From assembly GCF_014207705.1 (NCBI RefSeq), contig NZ_JACHIU010000001.1:7060501-7124500 (forward strand): a stretch of 64,000 bases of DNA, in the 5' to 3' direction. A program made the translations under genes and the position numbers. Source of the stretch: Sphaerisporangium rubeum (GTDB taxonomy: Bacteria > Actinomycetota > Actinomycetes > Streptosporangiales > Streptosporangiaceae). Shown here piece by piece: positions 59,363 through 64,000 of the stretch; the stretch's first letter is position 1, and each line of letters starts with the position of its first letter. The notes under the pieces were generated by a model. The model did no database searches. It was not told the DNA's origin and saw nothing but the letters and a program-made list of their open reading frames with translations.

Positions 59363-60799
59363 ATGGCGATGGATCAGCGCCACCTAAGAGAGATCCTCGA
59401 TGCCGTCTTCGCACGTCAGGATATGGACGACGTGTGCCGGCGACACGATGTCGGAGGCATCATCCGCATCCTCGGCAAATTCGGTATTACCCAAGGGCAG
59501 ATCGCCAGCCTGACAGGGATCACCCAGGGGCGCATAAGCGAGTACAAGACAGGCAAGCGAATACCGACCGCAAAGTCTACATTTGAGGCGATCGCTGATG
59601 GCTTGGACATGCCTGCACATCTGCGTCACCATCTGGGGCTTTCCCCAGCCAATGACGCTACCGGTGCTAGCGGTGCTCAAGTGATCAACGGTGAGTTCCA
59701 GATCGCCACAGACACGTTCGACTTGCAGCTCCTAGCGGAAGAAGTCGGGAAGCGGGGTGACGCGTTGAAACGCCGTGAACTCCTCGGCATGATCGCGCGA
59801 CTTGGTGCCACCACAACACTGGCCCAGAACGAGGTATGGGAGCGGCTCGCCTACGCGCTGACCAAGCCGTCAGCCCTGGACGAAGCCGTGGTCCGCGAGA
59901 TGGAAGCACGATCCGCCGGCTTCCATCGCCTCGAAGAGATCATGTCCGCAAACAGCATCTACAAGGGACTTGCCCTCCACCTCAGAGAGGTAGGGACGAT
60001 CCTCAACGGCACAGCCACCGACCCCAAGGATGAGCTGAGACAACGCTTGATCGTCGTAGCAGCGGAGAGCAGCGTCCTAGCCGGCTGGATCGCCAGCGAC
60101 ATGGGCAGCCCGACGACCGCGCGCAACTTCTACACCACTGCCGAGCGAGCCGCCAAAGAGGCCAACGACCCCAGCATCATCGCGTGTGCCTACGCCTACC
60201 GCAGCTACATCCCCAGCGCGAAAGGCTCTCACGGGAGAGCAAGAGCACTCCTGGCGAGCGCGTTAGAAGTACTTCCCCCGTCCTCTTCCCCAGGAACGAT
60301 GTCATGGCTCGCCGCACGACACGCGGAAGAGAGCGCAGCCCTAGGAGACAAAGAAAGCGCCATCCACTCCTGGGCCCGCGCCGAAGAAGCTTTCAGCATC
60401 TCCGACCCCGAAGAGGACCGCGTCTGGACCCGCTTCCTCGACCAAGACCGCTTCGACTCCTTCCGCATCGCGACCTACTCACGCATGGGAAGGCTTAACG
60501 AAGCCGAAGAGATGGCTCACGCTGTTATCGCGCGACTCCCACAGGTAGAGCGTAAACGAGCCGCCATCATACTCGCCGATATCGCCACAGCCCACATCGT
60601 CCAAGGCTCCATCGACGCGGCAGCCAAAGTCGCAAGAGACGGCCTCGCCGCAGTCCGAGAGACAGAGTATGCCCTTTGGCTCCCCCGGTTTGAAGTCCTG
60701 GCAGAAAGCTTGCGACGGTGGCAGACACAGCCGATGGTTCGAGCGTTCATGGAAGACCTAGCTATGACGAAGCGTCAGTTCTCTTTGTCTCAGCGCTAA
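59363..60799 (+). CDS. Xre-family regulator with TPR-like domain
   Basis: 478 residues. The helix-turn-helix lies at about residues 38-75 (GITQGQIASLTGITQGRISE, then KTGKRIPTAKSTFEAIADGL). The remainder is helical, of TPR type (AREFY/AERAAKEANDPSI, ALLASALEVLPP, HSWARAEEAF). This is the common Xre-TPR regulator of actinomycete integrative elements, often tied to repression of transfer genes. Its last 38 bp overlap the convergent cutA-like gene. Confidence 0.9.
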   Translation: MAMDQRHLREILDAVFARQDMDDVCRRHDVGGIIRILGKFGITQGQIASLTGITQGRISEYKTGKRIPTAKSTFEAIADGLDMPAHLRHHLGLSPANDATGASGAQVINGEFQIATDTFDLQLLAEEVGKRGDALKRRELLGMIARLGATTTLAQNEVWERLAYALTKPSALDEAVVREMEARSAGFHRLEEIMSANSIYKGLALHLREVGTILNGTATDPKDELRQRLIVVAAESSVLAGWIASDMGSPTTARNFYTTAERAAKEANDPSIIACAYAYRSYIPSAKGSHGRARALLASALEVLPPSSSPGTMSWLAARHAEESAALGDKESAIHSWARAEEAFSISDPEEDRVWTRFLDQDRFDSFRIATYSRMGRLNEAEEMAHAVIARLPQVERKRAAIILADIATAHIVQGSIDAAAKVARDGLAAVRETEYALWLPRFEVLAESLRRWQTQPMVRAFMEDLAMTKRQFSLSQR

Positions 60800-61097
60800 T
60801 CCAGCGTAGATAATCAGCGCTACCGCCAACAATCGGCGTCACGATGATCTCGGGTATGTCATAGCTGTGATTTTCTTTGATATGCTTTTCCAAAGCCGAA
60901 AGGTGTGTCATGGTTGTCTTTATCAAGAGTTGCCATTCTTCGGCGTCTTCCGGCTTACCATTCCACCAGTATAGGGAGTGGATAGGTCCTACGGTTTGAA
61001 CGCAGGCAGCCAATCTGGCATTAACGATGCTGCCTGCCAGCGCTGCCGCCGCAGCTCTGCTAGGCACAGTCGTTAGGACTTGTGCATACCCTTCCAC
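60762..61097 (-). CDS. cutA: CutA1-like divalent-cation tolerance protein
   Basis: 111 residues. Family landmarks are QVLTTVPSRAAAAALAGSIV, ARLAACVQTVGPIHSLYWWNG, EEWQLLIKTT, SYDIPEIIVTPIVGGSADYLRWI. CutA forms trimers, and its role is unsettled (copper tolerance or signalling in various bacteria). It is unusual as cargo between the regulator and the kinase gene. Its GTG start at 61097 is 85 bp from the divergent fusion gene. The 3' end overlaps the Xre gene, so antisense effects are possible. Confidence 0.88.
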   Translation of the reverse strand: MEGYAQVLTTVPSRAAAAALAGSIVNARLAACVQTVGPIHSLYWWNGKPEDAEEWQLLIKTTMTHLSALEKHIKENHSYDIPEIIVTPIVGGSADYLRWISAETKRTDASS

Positions 61098-61181
61098 ACT
61101 GGCTCCTCTGCTCCTGGCGCTGTAGCTTGCTCAAGATCTCGATACAGGGATGAACCACCTTAGCTCAACCAAGGAGATCGA

Positions 61182-63626
61182 GTGCTAAGAATATCACTTA
61201 GCCGAGAATTCCGCTACATTCATGAACCACTCCATGCAAATGAAAGCACACTCCCATACTTGGGCGACGAGAATTTGATTTCAGAACTTGGCCACCGCTT
61301 AACTTACTCCAAGGGAGGCGCATTTCTTGTTAGCGGGTTCCGCGGGGTCGGCAAAACAACGCTTGCATTGCGGGCACTAGAAAAAACTCGACACGCGTCG
61401 CAGAGTAGCGAAATTATTGTTCCCATAGTCCTAACAGTTGCCCGGCCAACGACTTCTGAACGCTTACTCTTCACAGTCGTTCGTCGCCTGTTCGAAGCTC
61501 TCGAAGATTCGGGAGTTATTCATCGTCTCCATCCTGTCACACGGCGCGCTCTTTCACTAGCCTATATCCGCACTTCCATGGGAATTAAACAGACGCAAGG
61601 TCAATCATCTGAACGAGGTCTCACGTTCGGCTTAGGCAAGGGTGATCAAAAAGTCGCAGGATGGGCAGGGTATCTCTCCCCGAATTTATCGGCATCCACA
61701 AAGCGATCTAGATCTCTGGCCCATGAAATGTCCTACTTAACTTACTCTGAAGCAGACGTCGAGCACGACTTACAGCGAGTAGTAGGACTCATAAGTCAGG
61801 ACCGCGAGAACAGCGAAAGAGGGGCATGGATCGGACGAATTTTACGTCTTCCCCGTAGTAAGCCTGTGCGCCTGATCGTTATCTTAGATGAAATTGATAA
61901 GTTGACTGTCGGCCCCTCTGGACTAGCCGAAGTAGAATCGTTGATCAGCGGCTTGAAGAACATCATGGCTACTAGCGGCATTCACTTTGTGGTGGTTGCG
62001 GGCCCAGACCTACATGATCAAGTAGTGAAGGATGCGAGCCGGGGGAACAGCGTTTATGAAAGCGTTTTCGCATGGCGTGCTTATGTACCTTGCAATTGGA
62101 ACGCTCCCGATCAGCTCATACAGGGGATCACCTCCACTGCGAGACTATCAACCGGAGAAGTAGGCGACCAAAGTTCCCAACTGACGGACTTTACTAACTA
62201 CCTTCGCTACAAAGCCAGGGGCGTGCCACGTAAACTCCTACAAGAGTTCGGCGATTTCGTACACTGGAGCGAAGATGGACCGATCTTATCTATTACGAAA
62301 AGCGACGAGGACCGCATAAGGTTCTATGCGCGCCTTGAGCAGATAGTCGACGAATTCTTCAGCACGGCCGAGATTGCCAAGCTATTTCCAGTTCCGATCG
62401 ATGATGATCGCTGGCGGCTGGGATGCTACTACGCAATCGATTGGATCCTCCGTAGCGAAGGAAGCACCTTCAAGGTGTCTGACATTGCTGTAAGCTCCAA
62501 CGATCAAGGCCTAGACCCATTACTGCGAATCCGCCAGCGGGAGATCGAGCAACTTCTTAATCATTTAGTTACGCATGGTGTTATTGACCTTGTCCACACT
62601 CCTGGTGTCGAAGATCGTGTCATCGAGCACGCACCCGAAGTACAACTACCTATTTTCAAGCTTGCCGATGACATCAAGCGCTCGCTCCTGGGTATTGCCA
62701 TTGAAAACGAGGCTGAACGAGCAGCACTGTCAATATCAGCTATCTATCTAGCCTCGGGGGGAGGCATCCCTGAGCCCTCACATGTTATTAGTGATCGCTA
62801 TGAGCTAATAGAGCGGATTGCACTAGGAGGAATGGGCGAGGTATGGCGGGGGCATGATCGACTATTGCGACGAGACGTTGCAATAAAGCGGCTTATAGCC
62901 TACGGCGGCGGCGATCAGCTACTACGGCTGGGCCGAAACGAGGCTAGGATTTCAGCACGTCTCCAACATCCCGGACTCGTTCCGACGTTCGATGTTATCG
63001 ATCGTGATCGAGAGGGCTTCTATATCGTGAGCGAACTTATAGACGGCCCCTCTCTCGACGCAGTGATCCACGAATTCGGGGAGATACCGCCTATTCAGGC
63101 TGTTCGATTGGCCATTCCGGTCGCCGAAACCCTGGAATATCTAGCCGGCGAAAACCTGATCCGATTCGATATCAAACCTGCCAATATAATGATTAGCCCT
63201 CTCAGAGGGCCGCTCGTTATTGACCTAGCCCTCGTGAGAGATGCTAATCACACGACTACCGACCCGGGAACGATCATGGGAACGCCAATTTATATGGCAC
63301 CCGAAGTGTTTCTAGGCGCAGGGCCTGATATTCGTGCGGACATTTACTCGTTTGGAGTGATGCTATACGAATGCCTCACTGGAAAGCGTGCTTTCGGTGG
63401 CAAATTCCACGATGTTGCCGAGGCGATCACCAATGCCGGTATCAACACAGACGGCATTCCCGGTTCATACGAGCTGGTGCAGATTGTGAGAACCGCTGTC
63501 GCGCGCGAACGCAACGAACGATGGAACAGTTTTAGGGAGATACAGGCAGCTTTGTTAGCAACGCCAGAAGCCAAATCCCTTGAGATTGCGAGTCTTGGCC
63601 CATGGGCAGCGTTCCCTTCCTTATAG
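61182..63626 (+). CDS. P-loop ATPase fused to Ser/Thr protein kinase
   Basis: 814 residues. GTG 61182 has AAGGAG 5 nt upstream. Residues about 25-360 form an AAA/STAND-like ATPase: Walker A GFRGVGKTTLA (about 51-61), a basic middle, Walker B RLIVILDEIDK (about 229-239) and a following strand HFVVVAGPDL. A helical/winged region follows (to about 530). Residues about 535-805 are a protein kinase: Gly loop IALGGMGEVWRG, VAIKRL (Lys), RFDIKPANIM (catalytic Asp and Asn; HRD reads RFD), VIDLALVRD (DFG reads DLA, the metal Asp kept) and YMAPEVFLG. All catalytic residues are present. The sequence is AT-rich relative to the host. There is no membrane helix. It is the last gene before the right junction. 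I know no characterised system with this order of domains, so a defence role is inference. Confidence 0.88.
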   Translation: MLRISLSREFRYIHEPLHANESTLPYLGDENLISELGHRLTYSKGGAFLVSGFRGVGKTTLALRALEKTRHASQSSEIIVPIVLTVARPTTSERLLFTVVRRLFEALEDSGVIHRLHPVTRRALSLAYIRTSMGIKQTQGQSSERGLTFGLGKGDQKVAGWAGYLSPNLSASTKRSRSLAHEMSYLTYSEADVEHDLQRVVGLISQDRENSERGAWIGRILRLPRSKPVRLIVILDEIDKLTVGPSGLAEVESLISGLKNIMATSGIHFVVVAGPDLHDQVVKDASRGNSVYESVFAWRAYVPCNWNAPDQLIQGITSTARLSTGEVGDQSSQLTDFTNYLRYKARGVPRKLLQEFGDFVHWSEDGPILSITKSDEDRIRFYARLEQIVDEFFSTAEIAKLFPVPIDDDRWRLGCYYAIDWILRSEGSTFKVSDIAVSSNDQGLDPLLRIRQREIEQLLNHLVTHGVIDLVHTPGVEDRVIEHAPEVQLPIFKLADDIKRSLLGIAIENEAERAALSISAIYLASGGGIPEPSHVISDRYELIERIALGGMGEVWRGHDRLLRRDVAIKRLIAYGGGDQLLRLGRNEARISARLQHPGLVPTFDVIDRDREGFYIVSELIDGPSLDAVIHEFGEIPPIQAVRLAIPVAETLEYLAGENLIRFDIKPANIMISPLRGPLVIDLALVRDANHTTTDPGTIMGTPIYMAPEVFLGAGPDIRADIYSFGVMLYECLTGKRAFGGKFHDVAEAITNAGINTDGIPGSYELVQIVRTAVARERNERWNSFREIQAALLATPEAKSLEIASLGPWAAFPSL

Positions 63627-63837
63627 GCCAAGTAGACCCCGAACATGTACAGCGACGGCCGGATGAAGTAGTCCTGACTGATCGACCGGTTGGGTGGGGG
63701 CTGAAGTTCACGAGTAAGCGCGACATAGCCACCGCCACGAAATGACGAGCAGGGGCAAGTCTCGTTTGGACCCTGTTGAAACGACTAAGGCCGTCGTCAT
63801 GACCGTTCAGATCATGGCGACGGCCTCACGGGCATCG
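63627..63837. other. 211-bp stretch without a gene
   Basis: No credible gene between the fusion gene and the permease 3' end. The minus-strand frames here are short and antisense to the kinase. The only structured feature is the hairpin at 63788-63826. Confidence 0.6.
63788..63826. terminator. Terminator of the element-borne permease 3' end
   Basis: AGGCCGTCGTCATGA (63788-63802) pairs with TCATGGCGACGGCCT (63812-63826), 14 of 15 positions, 12 bp beyond the permease stop. It is unrelated in sequence to the terminator at 51571-51604. Confidence 0.7.
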
Positions 63838-64000
63838 TCAGGCGAGACCTAGCAGGATCTTGAGTGGGCCGATGAGGAAGTAGATCAGGAAGAGCGCGGA
63901 CACGATCCACAGCAGTGGGTGGACTTCGCGGGCCTTGCCCTTGACCAGCTTGATCAGGACGTACGTGATGAACCCACTACCTATTCCGGTAGAGATTGAG
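63838..64000 (-). CDS. 3' end of NCS2 purine-permease-like gene, element-supplied
   Basis: Read leftward from the window edge: SISTGIGSGFITYVLIKLVK, GKAREVHPLLW, then a final helix to GPLKILLGLA and TGA at 63838. It matches the orphan copy at 51610-51771 at 42 of 53 residues and has the same length. The visible right edge falls on the same Ser codon at which the left copy breaks off. The first codons (TCA ATC TCT ACC GGA ATA GGT AGT) are poor in G/C third positions for this host. The 5' part of the gene should continue past 64000. Confidence 0.85.
   Translation of the reverse strand, partial: SISTGIGSGFITYVLIKLVKGKAREVHPLLWIVSALFLIYFLIGPLKILLGLA

Larger units (their letters stand above)
51772..64000. 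mobile_element. Integrated serine-recombinase element (AICE-like), right end beyond window
   Basis: The left boundary is the break in the permease gene at 51771/51772. The right boundary is at or just past 64000, where a second copy of the permease 3' end begins. Contents: serine recombinase, FtsK/TraB-like transfer ATPase, seven small genes around it, an Xre-TPR regulator, CutA and two cargo units. Base composition drops at 53.4-55.1 kb and 61.1-63.6 kb. No RepSA or primase-polymerase initiator and no excisionase are recognisable, so it is an AICE-like or mobilisable element rather than a typical AICE. Confidence 0.85.

Noticed and set aside
63344-63738. Minus-strand frames near the end of the kinase gene
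   Set aside because: Antisense to the kinase 3' end, with no ribosome sites or known motifs.
51772-64000. A tRNA gene as the integration site
   Set aside because: No cloverleaf-type sequence is visible at either boundary; both boundaries are permease coding sequence.

Overview
The window is very GC-rich DNA with strongly G/C-biased third codon positions, GTG/TTG starts, GntR/IclR/MarR regulators, large secreted proteins and an integrated element of actinomycete type. The host is an actinobacterium; a filamentous lineage such as the Streptosporangiales is my guess from gene content, and nothing in the window proves it.

Layout. 0-12 kb: two secreted proteins of unknown role, a large LuxR-type ATPase regulator beside a chorismatase and a methyltransferase, a phosphoesterase, and two molybdopterin oxidoreductases around a flavin reductase. 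11.9-17.3 kb: a complete 5-oxoproline/D-glutamate module (FCD-type GntR regulator, MFS carrier, PxpA, an unlisted 31-residue bridging ORF, PxpB, PxpC, D-glutamate cyclase-like protein) with a candidate operator in the divergent promoter. 17.3-24 kb: a GDSL hydrolase, an FhuF-like reductase coupled to a metal-receptor-like protein that contains a nine-copy 18-bp repeat, MgtC, and small proteins including an EF-hand protein. 23.8-27.9 kb: tyrosine catabolism (IclR regulator, homogentisate dioxygenase, and fumarylacetoacetase fused to an extra N-terminal domain). 28-33 kb: an NfeD/SPFH membrane pair and a pair of dynamin-like GTPases. 33-41 kb: a MacAB-like export operon with one histidine kinase and two response regulators. 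41-51.5 kb: L-2-hydroxyglutarate oxidase, secreted and anchored proteins, an aldo-keto reductase, thpR, a MarR-MFS pair, a second MFS gene and an FnIII-CBM2 protein.

51.77-64 kb is an integrated element. A large serine recombinase lies 33 bp from the broken 3' end of an NCS2-type permease gene (51610-51771). The far end of the window carries a second, diverged 3' end of the same kind of gene (63838-64000) in the same reading direction, with its own terminator. The two homologous blocks have the same length, 162 bp, and the left one stops next to the recombinase. The simplest reading is that the element recombined into the permease gene and supplies a replacement 3' end. Inside are an FtsK/TraB-like transfer protein, a string of small transfer-type genes (several under 60 codons), an Xre-TPR regulator facing them with repeated operator-like sites, and a CutA homologue. 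No replication initiator is recognisable.

The element carries two AT-richer cargo units that look like anti-phage or toxic systems. One is a two-gene unit pairing a DUF4365-like putative nuclease with an unrecognised 389-residue protein. The other is an 814-residue fusion of a P-loop ATPase to a Ser/Thr protein kinase. These two are the best candidates for an undescribed system here.

Short tandem repeats (18, 31, 33, 36, 38 and 42 bp periods), several of them in frame inside genes, recur across the chromosomal part.
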